From: Chloroflexota bacterium
Lineage (GTDB): Bacteria > Chloroflexota > Anaerolineae > Anaerolineales > Villigracilaceae
Assembly: GCA_016191895.1 (NCBI GenBank)
Contig: JACPVD010000083.1
Location: 1-5,634, forward strand
Direction of reading: 5' to 3'
DNA length: 5,634 nt
Part shown: piece by piece, positions 1-5,634 of the stretch
Numbering within the stretch: the stretch's first letter is position 1
Layout of the letters: each line of letters starts with the position of its first letter
Made by a program: the position numbers and the translations under genes
Notes under the pieces: generated by a model
Database searches by the model: none
What the model was told of the DNA's origin: nothing
The model's input: only the letters and a program-made list of their open reading frames with translations

Positions 1-55
1 AGAACATATTTGGGAATGGTCGGTGGGCATAAATGACCATCGCGGTTTATACAGG
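1..55. other. Short flanking stretch with no supported feature
   Basis: This stretch lies downstream of the operon terminator. I see no open frame, RNA gene or promoter in it. A 6-bp inverted repeat ATGGTC/GACCAT (16-21 and 35-40) is too short to interpret. Confidence 0.5.
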
Positions 56-101
56 ACAGGCAAAGAAACAATCCCCGCCTGTACAAGAGACGGGGATTGT
101 T
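56..101 (-). terminator. Intrinsic terminator at the end of the operon
   Basis: On the minus strand, AACAATCCCCG (101-91) and CGGGGATTGTT (77-67) form a perfect 11-bp stem around a 13-nt loop. The stem's last bases plus the following sequence give the U-rich tail TTGTTTCTTTG. The hairpin starts about 90 nt after the response-regulator stop. No comparable T-run follows the stem on the plus strand, so it is oriented for this operon. Confidence 0.85.
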
Positions 102-121
102 GTGGGAAATTTATATCGGAC

Positions 122-172
122 TGCGGACTTCAGTCCGCCTTTGACACGCGAAATCGCAGACTGAAGTCTGCA
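122..172. repeat. REP-like imperfect inverted repeat in the 3' untranslated region
   Basis: Two 17-nt arms, 122-138 (TGCGGACTTCAGTCCGC) and 156-172 (GCAGACTGAAGTCTGCA), are reverse complements at 15 of 17 positions. They are separated by 17 nt. Each arm is itself nearly palindromic (GCGGACT/AGTCCGC and GCAGACT/AGTCTGC around a 2-nt centre), so the unit can fold as one long hairpin or as two short ones. It lies between the last stop codon and the terminator. No T-run follows it, so it is not itself a convincing terminator. Such gactGAAGTC or gactTCAGTC palindromes recall dispersed REP-type repeats, but copy number cannot be seen from one window. An mRNA 3'-end stabilising role is another possibility. 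Confidence 0.75.
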
Positions 173-189
173 ACCCGCATCATCTGAAT

Positions 190-840
190 TTATTTCTTAT
201 CCGCCAGCCCTTCGCGGATGGCGTATAGCGCGGCCTGTGTTCGGTTGGCAAGATGGAGTTTTTCCAGGATACTGCTCACATATTTCGCCACCGTCCGCTC
301 GTGGACGACCATGCTGGCGGCGATTTCCTGATTGCTCAGCCCACGCGCGATCAACCGCAGGGTTTCATGTTCGCGCGGGGTGAGCGGGTCCGCGGTGTAC
401 ATCAACTCAGCAGGATGATCGATTTCGTGAATCACCTTCATTGCGATCGTCGGCTGGATGGATGCCTGTCCGTTTGCGACATCGTGGATGGCCTGCAGGA
501 GTTGATCCCTGCGCGCGTCCTTCAAGAGATACCCTAATGCGCCTGCCTTGATCGATTGATAGACCATGTCGCTTTCCGCAAAACTTGTCAACACAAGAAT
601 GCGCGATTTCGGCGAAGCCTCTTTCAGTTTGGGAATGGCCTCGAGTCCGTTCAGGCGCGGCATCCGCATATCGAGCAGGATCACGTCCGGTTTCGTCTGA
701 CGCGCGACCTCAACGGCCTTCTGCCCATCCTCCGCCTCTCCGACAACTTTCAAGTCTTTTTGAAATGAGAGGATGGCGACCACGCCATCCCGCACCACGC
801 TTTCATCGTCCGCTACAAGAATCCGAATTGGCTTTGTCAT
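190..840 (-). CDS. NarL/FixJ-family two-component response regulator (REC + LuxR HTH)
   Basis: This 216-aa DNA-binding response regulator is probably the phosphorylation partner of the histidine kinase encoded just upstream. Residues about 5-120 form a receiver domain. It has the acidic pair D11/D12, phospho-acceptor D57 in 'ILLDMRMP', the switch residue T85 in 'LVLT', and K107 in 'YLLKD'. Residues about 150-213 form a LuxR-type helix-turn-helix that starts 'LTPRE' and carries 'GLSNQEIA' and the recognition-helix region 'ERTVAKYVSSILEKL'. Length and layout are normal for the LiaR/VraR/NarL group, and all key residues are intact. The ATG at 840 lies 5 bp after the kinase stop, with an AAAGGG Shine-Dalgarno 9 nt upstream inside the kinase gene, so translation is probably coupled. 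It is the last gene before the terminator. Its target promoters cannot be read from this window. The family assignment is very secure; the specific role is unknown. Confidence 0.97.
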   Translation of the reverse strand: MTKPIRILVADDESVVRDGVVAILSFQKDLKVVGEAEDGQKAVEVARQTKPDVILLDMRMPRLNGLEAIPKLKEASPKSRILVLTSFAESDMVYQSIKAGALGYLLKDARRDQLLQAIHDVANGQASIQPTIAMKVIHEIDHPAELMYTADPLTPREHETLRLIARGLSNQEIAASMVVHERTVAKYVSSILEKLHLANRTQAALYAIREGLADKK

Positions 841-845
841 TTACA

Positions 846-2996
846 TTAGCCCTTTCTGGCGACTGAAACGAGAACTTTTGTCCCTGCTCCAGGCTTGGAG
901 GTGATTTTGAATTTACCATTGACCTGTGCCGCGCGTTCCCTCATACTGCGCAGGCCGAGGCCGGAGTCGTCCAGTTTTTTGATGTCGAATCCCTGGCCGT
1001 CGTCCACAATTTCGAGGATCACATTTTTCCGGGTTTGTTTTACGCTTACCGAAACGTTGCGCGCATGGGCGTGCCGCAAAATATTATTGAGCGCCTCCTG
1101 CGCGATGTAATATAACGCGATCTCGCTTTCCTTGTCGAGTTGGATGTTTTCATCGGAGATCATCCTCGCCCTGATGTCGGCGCGGCCTTCCACTGCGGCG
1201 ATTCGATGCTGCAGGGACGGAACGAGCCCATCCTTGAGATCGGTGGGCTGCATTTCGTAAAGGAACAGCCGCATCTCCTTGACCGCCTGCCGCGCGTTCT
1301 CCCCGATGCGGGTCAACACATCCAATGGCGCGATCGTGGACCCGGCTTCGATTCCCGCCTGCGCAGCCTCTGTCAGCGCCAACAGCCCGTACAATTTCTG
1401 GCTGACCGAGTCGTGCAGGTCGCGCAGTAAGCGCTGGCGTTCGCCCAATGCAATTGCAAATTGACGACGGCGGTTGCTGTCGATCAGTGTGGCGATTTGA
1501 TTTGCGATTGTAGTCAGGCGAATTACTTCATCCTGGCTGTAGGCGGCGTCTTTATTACGTCCCAAACACAAACACCCCAGGATATTGTTTTCATGCTCGG
1601 TGTAGATAACGAGTGGAATCAGGGCGACGTAATTAAATCCGATGGCGGCCGGGCCAAGCGGCGGATTCCCATCTTCGTTTCTTCCATCCAGAATCAAAGG
1701 GCGGCTCTCTTCGTTTGAGATCAGCCACTCGTGCAGGTTTGACGCAACGGTTTTACGGTTTATCGTATTGACATGCTCTGGTGAAAAACCGAAGTGTGAT
1801 TTTAAGGAGAGTCCCTGCCGTGTTCCGTCTTTTTCCTCTGTCAGGAAGACGGCGACCGCCTGGCTGTTGAATGAGTATATAACCTGATAACTGGATTCCG
1901 AAAGAAAATCCTCCAGATTCATCGAGCGACTCGCCAAACTGGAGATGGCGTTGAGAAGCACGAACAATTCATCGCGCGCCCGCTGACGGGCATCATCGGC
2001 CAGTTTTCGCCCGGTCACATCGCGCCAGACGAACAGATGCCCGAACTGCGAATTTTTTCCGCCAGTCAGTTGCGAGATACGGATGTTCAAATATTGCCAG
2101 CCTCCCTGCGTTTTGACCGGGCGCCGCATTTCCATCTCGCGGATTCCCTCCGAAGATTGCTGGACCTTGGGCCAGTCGCTCAAAAGATGGTTGACGGGCA
2201 TCCCGTAGAGTTTTTCGCGCGAAGCGCCGATCATCCTCTCGACGGCGGCGTTCATGTCGATGATCTTATCCTGATCGTCGACAACCATCCAGCCGTCGTC
2301 CATGCTTTCGACGACAATATCCCGCGTAAGCGGCGTAATCTCGACCAGGTTGCTGTTGAACTTGCCATACGAGAAACCGGCAATGGCGAGAGCGTAGGAA
2401 AAGAAGGCAAGATAGATGTGATCTTCCGTCTCTCCCCGTAAGATGAAGATCAACATATTGCCCGCCAACGGAAGGATTGCGCCTATGGGAATGGTCCATG
2501 CGCGCAGAAAAAGCAGGGATGGCTTATTGAGAAAGGTATCGACCAAAAGAAATACGCTCGCCGCCAGAAGGTGGGAGTTGTAAATGATGTTCACCTGTTC
2601 CCAGATTCGGGTTTGCGGATCGAAGAGCACCGACTGCGAGGGTTCCACCCAGAATAACGCCTGCGTCAACGTGGGCTCGAGGAGCAGGAAAAAGTAGGTG
2701 ATGGGAGTCAGCCAGCGGGTTCGATTGGTGTAAGAGAACGCGAAAAGCAATTGGCCGGAAGCCGCGCTTGTCAGGCAAAGGTAATTTATGCTTTGAAGCA
2801 AATCGGCCGTGATGACGCGCTCGTTGATGACGTGAAGCAGGTAGGCCGCGGCCCAAACGGCAACGACCGTCGTGAGCATGAAAATACTGCCAATAGATGC
2901 GGACGCCTTCCTCCTTAAAAGGAAGGTGATCCATACGGCGAGGACGGTGATTGCAATAAAAAACAAACTGGTCAACTGGAATGGCATGGTCGTCAT
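846..2996 (-). CDS. Membrane sensor histidine kinase (7TM-PAS-GAF-HisKA_3-HATPase_c)
   Basis: This 716-aa membrane sensor kinase should autophosphorylate on histidine and pass the phosphate to the adjacent NarL-type regulator. Seven hydrophobic segments (roughly 8-27, 36-55, 66-90, 97-117, 141-157, 165-187, 193-212) resemble the 7TM input region of many Chloroflexota and Firmicutes kinases. A PAS domain follows at about 225-335 ('DDGWMVVDDQDKIIDMN'), then a GAF domain at about 345-508. The dimerisation/phosphotransfer helix is of the HisKA_3 (NarX/LiaS) type, with H528 in 'RDLHDSVSQ'. The ATPase domain at about 622-714 has the N box 'QEALNNILRHA' (N637/N638), G1 'DDGQGF' (665-670) and G2 'GLGLRSMRERA' (679-689). 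All catalytic motifs are present. The start ATG overlaps the TPR gene stop as ATGA, with GGAA 5 nt upstream; an in-frame ATG at codon 4 is an alternative start. The signals sensed by the 7TM, PAS and GAF domains are unknown, and I see no haem or flavin signature. Confidence 0.97.
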   Translation of the reverse strand: MTTMPFQLTSLFFIAITVLAVWITFLLRRKASASIGSIFMLTTVVAVWAAAYLLHVINERVITADLLQSINYLCLTSAASGQLLFAFSYTNRTRWLTPITYFFLLLEPTLTQALFWVEPSQSVLFDPQTRIWEQVNIIYNSHLLAASVFLLVDTFLNKPSLLFLRAWTIPIGAILPLAGNMLIFILRGETEDHIYLAFFSYALAIAGFSYGKFNSNLVEITPLTRDIVVESMDDGWMVVDDQDKIIDMNAAVERMIGASREKLYGMPVNHLLSDWPKVQQSSEGIREMEMRRPVKTQGGWQYLNIRISQLTGGKNSQFGHLFVWRDVTGRKLADDARQRARDELFVLLNAISSLASRSMNLEDFLSESSYQVIYSFNSQAVAVFLTEEKDGTRQGLSLKSHFGFSPEHVNTINRKTVASNLHEWLISNEESRPLILDGRNEDGNPPLGPAAIGFNYVALIPLVIYTEHENNILGCLCLGRNKDAAYSQDEVIRLTTIANQIATLIDSNRRRQFAIALGERQRLLRDLHDSVSQKLYGLLALTEAAQAGIEAGSTIAPLDVLTRIGENARQAVKEMRLFLYEMQPTDLKDGLVPSLQHRIAAVEGRADIRARMISDENIQLDKESEIALYYIAQEALNNILRHAHARNVSVSVKQTRKNVILEIVDDGQGFDIKKLDDSGLGLRSMRERAAQVNGKFKITSKPGAGTKVLVSVARKG
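850..855 (-). promoter_or_regulatory. Ribosome binding site for the response regulator, inside the kinase gene
   Basis: AAAGGG on the minus strand lies 9 nt before the ATG at 840 and within the last codons of the kinase gene. It supports that start and suggests coupled translation of kinase and regulator. Confidence 0.6.
2993..2996 (-). other. ATGA stop/start overlap joining the TPR gene and the kinase gene
   Basis: The TPR gene stop TGA (2995-2993) and the kinase start ATG (2996-2994) share bases as ATGA, a common arrangement for termination-reinitiation coupling. A GGAA at 3002-3005, inside the TPR gene's last codons, can serve as the ribosome site. Confidence 0.85.
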
Positions 2997-4306
2997 TTGA
3001 ATTCCAAACGTTCAGCGGGCGATAACAGGAAAAACAAATTTGGGTCGCGCTGGATGTGATGTTGTTTGATTTCGCCTTTACCCAGGGCAGATTTCAGTTG
3101 CGTGACGACGTTTTCCAACCTGCCGTTGAGCGCTTCGATGCAGGCCTGTTGCAGGGCGTTGTGCGGCGCGGATATTTTTTCGAGTTCCCGCGCACATTCA
3201 ACGGATTGTCCCATTTTATGTCGACAGATAGCCGTCAAAAGGCGCGCGTCCACATTGCGCGGCGATAGAGCGCTGGCTTTGGCCGCGGCCTCGATGGCGT
3301 CCATCACTTTTTCCATCGACAGGAGCAAACAACCAAGCGCAAACCAAAGGCGCGAATTGCCGGCGGCTTGTTTTATGGCGCGTTTGCCTTGAAGGATCGC
3401 GTCCCTGTTTTTGCCCAGCCCGCGCAAGACGATGGCGTTGTTCATCAGGATCGCGCTGTTGGCGGGTTCGTACCCTGCCGCCTGCGCAAAGCAAAGACCT
3501 GCATCCGCTTTATTTCCACGATCGTGCAGGTCAATCGCTTTCGCATTGAGCAGGCGGGCTTGATCATGCGGGTTGGGATGTTTCCCGATCAAGACAAGCC
3601 CATCCTGCAAAATGTCCGCCAGTTCTTTGGAGTCATCCAAAATCCAATATAGGTGCGCCAGCGCAAGCATGGAGTCGATTCGCGTCGATATGGAATCATC
3701 CTCCTTTGGAAGATGGTCGAGCAGGGTTCGATGCCGGGCGAGCGATTCGCGCGCTGTATTTTCGTTTGTTTCTTGAATGGAATCGTCCCATAAAAATAAA
3801 CCGGCCGGGATGGGCAGGTTTCTCTTTCCGCGTTTTGGGGCAAACTCCACCACGCGATGGCGAAACGCCCAAAAGTCCGGGGCGAGCCGCGGCAGGATCG
3901 CCGCCTCCGATTCAGTCAGCCAGAATACGGCGCGGATTTTCTCTTCCACCAGCAGTTCGCGGCGCAAGTTGAGCGCGTTATATACCCTGCCATCCGTTTC
4001 CTGATTCGCGTTGTCAATTCCAGATACAAAAAAGACCGCGTCCTCCGGTTGATTCGCTTCGCTCATGACGCGGATTACATCTGGCGCCGAGCTTTCAACC
4101 GCAATGCAAAAGACCCTTCCGCCATGCCCTGCAATTTCACGTTCCAGCGCATCCTGTGCTTCGGCCTGCCCCGCCTTCGATGCATGCACGGCAAGCAGGA
4201 TGGCCGGCCGGTTCCATTGCCTGGCAAGTTCGATCTCGTCTGCAAGGATTTCCACGCCTTCGCTGAATGATTTGCTGTGGAAATTTTTTCTCGGCTGTTT
4301 CGTCAT
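2993..4306 (-). CDS. TPR protein with an uncharacterised alpha/beta N-terminal domain
   Basis: This 437-aa protein has no signal peptide or membrane segment, so it is probably cytoplasmic. Residues about 15-155 look like an alternating alpha/beta domain, with hydrophobic strands at 34-40 ('PAILLAV'), 64-70 ('RVFCIAV'), 90-95 ('AVFFVS') and 126-130 ('AVFWL'). It ends with 'NLRRELL' (113-119) and 'LAPDFWAFRHRVVEF' (141-155). From memory, similar RE.L...FWL...APDFW blocks sit at the N-termini of TPR or NTPase-like signalling proteins in Chloroflexota and cyanobacteria. No Walker A motif is present, so ATPase activity is unlikely. After a linker, helical pairs at about 205-245 and TPR-like units at about 247-283, 284-317, 318-350 and 351-383 suggest a protein-binding scaffold, closing with 'RDPNLFFLLSP'. 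The ATG at 4306 lies 6 bp after the upstream stop, with a weak GAG at 4-nt spacing. The TPR part is secure; the function of the N-terminal part is unrecognised. Confidence 0.9.
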   Translation of the reverse strand: MTKQPRKNFHSKSFSEGVEILADEIELARQWNRPAILLAVHASKAGQAEAQDALEREIAGHGGRVFCIAVESSAPDVIRVMSEANQPEDAVFFVSGIDNANQETDGRVYNALNLRRELLVEEKIRAVFWLTESEAAILPRLAPDFWAFRHRVVEFAPKRGKRNLPIPAGLFLWDDSIQETNENTARESLARHRTLLDHLPKEDDSISTRIDSMLALAHLYWILDDSKELADILQDGLVLIGKHPNPHDQARLLNAKAIDLHDRGNKADAGLCFAQAAGYEPANSAILMNNAIVLRGLGKNRDAILQGKRAIKQAAGNSRLWFALGCLLLSMEKVMDAIEAAAKASALSPRNVDARLLTAICRHKMGQSVECARELEKISAPHNALQQACIEALNGRLENVVTQLKSALGKGEIKQHHIQRDPNLFFLLSPAERLEFK

Positions 4307-4312
4307 ATCGCT

Positions 4313-5158
4313 CTAACGTATCGCCAGGAAATGAACCGCCCGCAACGGCAGGAGGCGGCGGGCTTCCTCGTTTATCTTTTCATAGTGGGTTTCCCAAAGG
4401 CCCAAAAATGCGGCGGCGTCCAGCGTGGTAATTCTTTGTGGAGTGGAGGGATTTAATTCCTGCGCCGCCTCGTTTGTGAATCCTCCCATGCAAACCATCA
4501 TGCCGAAATCGTTCGCGCCGAGAATGGATGCGAAACTTCGGACTCCCTCTGCGGTGACGACCTGTCCCTTATGAACGATCTGCGCAAGGACGCGTCCTCC
4601 CTTAACTCCAAGTGGGTCGGCGTGCGCGACCAGGCTGATTCTCCCCCGTTCCTTTTCCGGCGGCGCCATCCACGATGGGAAATATCCCATCGCACGCAAC
4701 AATTCCGCAAACATGATCTGAAGTTCGCTTGGATTTAAACTGGACAGGTATTTTTTTATCTGTGCCCATGCCGCTTCCTGGGCGCTTTCCAGCGTGATGG
4801 TGTATTCAGGGATGGCCTTCCTGCGTTCGTTATAAAGACGAATCGCCTCCTGATATAGGTCATGCACATTGGAGAATCGCCCGCAGGCTTCATACCCGTC
4901 CTGTGTGATGCGCCAGAGACCGCGCAGGTCTTTTGCGATCCACCCCGCCTGCGTGATGGGAATGGTGATGATGCGAACCATCTTTTCATAGCGGGGTGCG
5001 CCGCCGGCCGATGGCGTTTGTTCATATTCCGAAAGTTCGATGATATTCGGCAGGCGCGATAATACATCCCTTGCGCCCAATCCCTCGGGTTTGTCCCAAA
5101 GGATTTCGAAAATACTTCTTAACAGTTCTCCTGCTCTTTGAAGGGTGATATTTGGCAT
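4313..5158 (-). CDS. Mrr-type restriction endonuclease-like protein, catalytic residues apparently lost
   Basis: This 281-aa protein has the two-part layout of Mrr-type modification-dependent nucleases (E. coli Mrr is about 300 aa). Residues about 8-95 resemble the Mrr N-terminal winged helix, ending 'AGWIAKDLRGLWRITQDGYEA'-like (71-91). Residues about 140-278 match the Mrr catalytic fold: 'IMFAELLRAMGY' (148-159), 'HADPLG' (179-184), 'EGVRSFASILGAND' (204-217), 'GGFTNEA' (225-231) and a tail at 254-278 that includes 'LWETHYEKI' and 'RRLLPLRAVHFLA'. Compared with the recalled pattern DGG(I/L)D...DPLG...QxK, the catalytic aspartate is S175 and the K of QxK is V195 (Q193 is kept), so DNA cleavage is doubtful. 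I chose the ATG at 5158 because the domain begins there. It lies 26 bp after the upstream stop, but no clear Shine-Dalgarno is present. An open frame to a TTG at 5293 would overlap the upstream gene. Likely role: DNA binding or recognition (inferred). Confidence 0.85.
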   Translation of the reverse strand: MPNITLQRAGELLRSIFEILWDKPEGLGARDVLSRLPNIIELSEYEQTPSAGGAPRYEKMVRIITIPITQAGWIAKDLRGLWRITQDGYEACGRFSNVHDLYQEAIRLYNERRKAIPEYTITLESAQEAAWAQIKKYLSSLNPSELQIMFAELLRAMGYFPSWMAPPEKERGRISLVAHADPLGVKGGRVLAQIVHKGQVVTAEGVRSFASILGANDFGMMVCMGGFTNEAAQELNPSTPQRITTLDAAAFLGLWETHYEKINEEARRLLPLRAVHFLAIR

Positions 5159-5184
5159 GGATGAAGGGAAGGCCGCGCCAAAAT

Positions 5185-5634
5185 TCAGGCGGAATGGGGC
5201 CCGTGTTGCCGGCGCGAAAGGCGGATGTATTGTTCGATCATCTCTTTCGGGTGGGGGCGTGTTCCGAGTACCACCAAATAACCCGGTGCCCAAAAATCAC
5301 CGTTGGGAGTTTCATGATGAAGATGATCAAACGTGGCAAGTATCAATTGAGACGTCCGATGACGGATCTCCTGTATGAATTGACCTGTCTGCACCGCTGG
5401 AACAACCCGCAATCCCCACTGCAAATAACCCGGATTGACAGTGACGAATTCCAGGTTCCAATTGAATGAACCGCATATCTGCTTCAACCATGGCGGCAGG
5501 CGTTGGGCCAGATCGGCTTTCAGTTGGTGGGCGGGAAGGCGGGGAATCAAAAGACAGGTGTAACTTAGATCGTACGATTCAGGATGAACAGGCTCAAGAA
5601 CAATAGTCTCATTTGAGTCTTCGATCGCCTCTTC
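5185..5634 (-). CDS. Y1/IS200-like transposase-domain protein, partial (N-terminus beyond the window), HUH motif degenerate
   Basis: The frame is open to the window end, so 149 C-terminal residues are visible and the true start lies outside. After an acidic lead (about 1-20 as seen here), residues about 21-145 resemble the IS200/IS605 Y1 transposase fold. Visible signatures are 'SYTCLLIPRLP', 'PGYLQWGLRVVPA' (68-80), 'FIQEIRHRTSQLI' (86-98), 'GDFWAPGYLVVLG' (112-124) and 'EQYIRLSRRQHG' (134-145). In true TnpA proteins the segment at 69-72 holds the HUH metal-binding histidines; here it reads GYLQ, so metal-dependent nicking is unlikely. A tyrosine (Y136) persists at the place of the usual nucleophile in 'YIxxQ'. 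The gene runs into the Mrr-like gene after 26 bp and no flanking IS ends are seen. This suggests a resident, co-opted gene rather than an active element. A TTG at 5550 could be misread as the start, but domain sequence continues upstream of it. The family call rests on remembered motifs. Confidence 0.78.
   Translation of the reverse strand, partial: EEAIEDSNETIVLEPVHPESYDLSYTCLLIPRLPAHQLKADLAQRLPPWLKQICGSFNWNLEFVTVNPGYLQWGLRVVPAVQTGQFIQEIRHRTSQLILATFDHLHHETPNGDFWAPGYLVVLGTRPHPKEMIEQYIRLSRRQHGPHSA

Noticed and set aside
16..40. Small inverted repeat ATGGTC/GACCAT
   Set aside because: It has only 6 bp with a 13-nt spacer and no T-run, which is expected by chance.
61..172. Possible CRISPR or tandem repeat array
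   Set aside because: The repeated-looking elements are inverted, not direct, repeats: one is a terminator stem and the other a single REP-like unit. There are no regular spacers.
2037..2441. Plus-strand open frame of 134 codons
   Set aside because: It lies opposite the PAS-coding part of the kinase gene, encodes no recognisable domain, and is best explained as an antisense shadow.
2524..2934. Minus-strand alternative frame of 136 codons inside the kinase gene
   Set aside because: It is histidine- and arginine-rich out-of-frame sequence, while the overlapping frame encodes a clear set of membrane helices.
3857..4270. Plus-strand open frame of 137 codons
   Set aside because: It is antisense to the N-terminal domain of the TPR gene, with no recognisable motifs; a shadow frame.
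5159..5293. N-terminal extension of the Mrr-like gene to a TTG at 5293
   Set aside because: The extra 45 residues are proline/arginine-rich low-complexity sequence read out of frame from the transposase-like gene's conserved C-terminus. The Mrr-like domain begins right after the ATG at 5158.
5185..5550. Complete small gene starting at a TTG at 5550
   Set aside because: The frame stays open to 5634 and the residues upstream of the TTG ('ESYDLSYTCL') fit the start of the same domain, so this is a truncated longer gene.

Overview
The window looks like a stretch of a Chloroflexota chromosome, most likely class Anaerolineae. I infer this from family resemblance recalled from memory, not from a database search: a seven-TM sensor kinase with PAS and GAF domains paired with a NarL-type regulator, a TPR protein whose N-terminal block has an 'APDFW' signature, and an IS200-like protein with 'DFWAPGYL' in place of ordinary transposase motifs. 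Base composition and codon use look even across the window, with no obvious foreign island.

All convincing genes lie on the minus strand, so the transcript runs from high to low coordinates. In order of transcription they are: (1) a Y1/IS200-like transposase-domain protein, cut by the window edge (5185-5634); (2) an Mrr-type restriction-endonuclease-like protein (4313-5158); (3) a TPR protein with an uncharacterised alpha/beta N-terminal domain (2993-4306); (4) a membrane histidine kinase (846-2996); (5) a NarL/LuxR-family response regulator (190-840). The gaps are 26 bp, 6 bp, a 4-bp ATGA overlap and 5 bp. This is the layout of one polycistronic, partly translationally coupled operon. No promoter is visible, so transcription must start in or before the cut gene or from an internal site I cannot recognise.

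Downstream of the last gene is a palindromic, REP-like inverted repeat (122-172), then a good intrinsic terminator oriented for the operon (stem 67-101, U-rich tail toward 56). Positions 1-55 hold nothing I can support.

The kinase and regulator keep all their key residues and should form a working phosphorelay. The two DNA-transaction-like proteins seem to have lost the residues their families use for catalysis: Mrr-like D to S and QxK to QxV, and HUH to YLQ in the transposase-like protein. One reading is that degenerate nuclease or transposase folds now serve as DNA-binding or structural parts of a sensory or regulatory system with a TPR scaffold and a two-component pair. This is an inference. 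The alternative is a chance co-directional cluster of lineage-specific genes.
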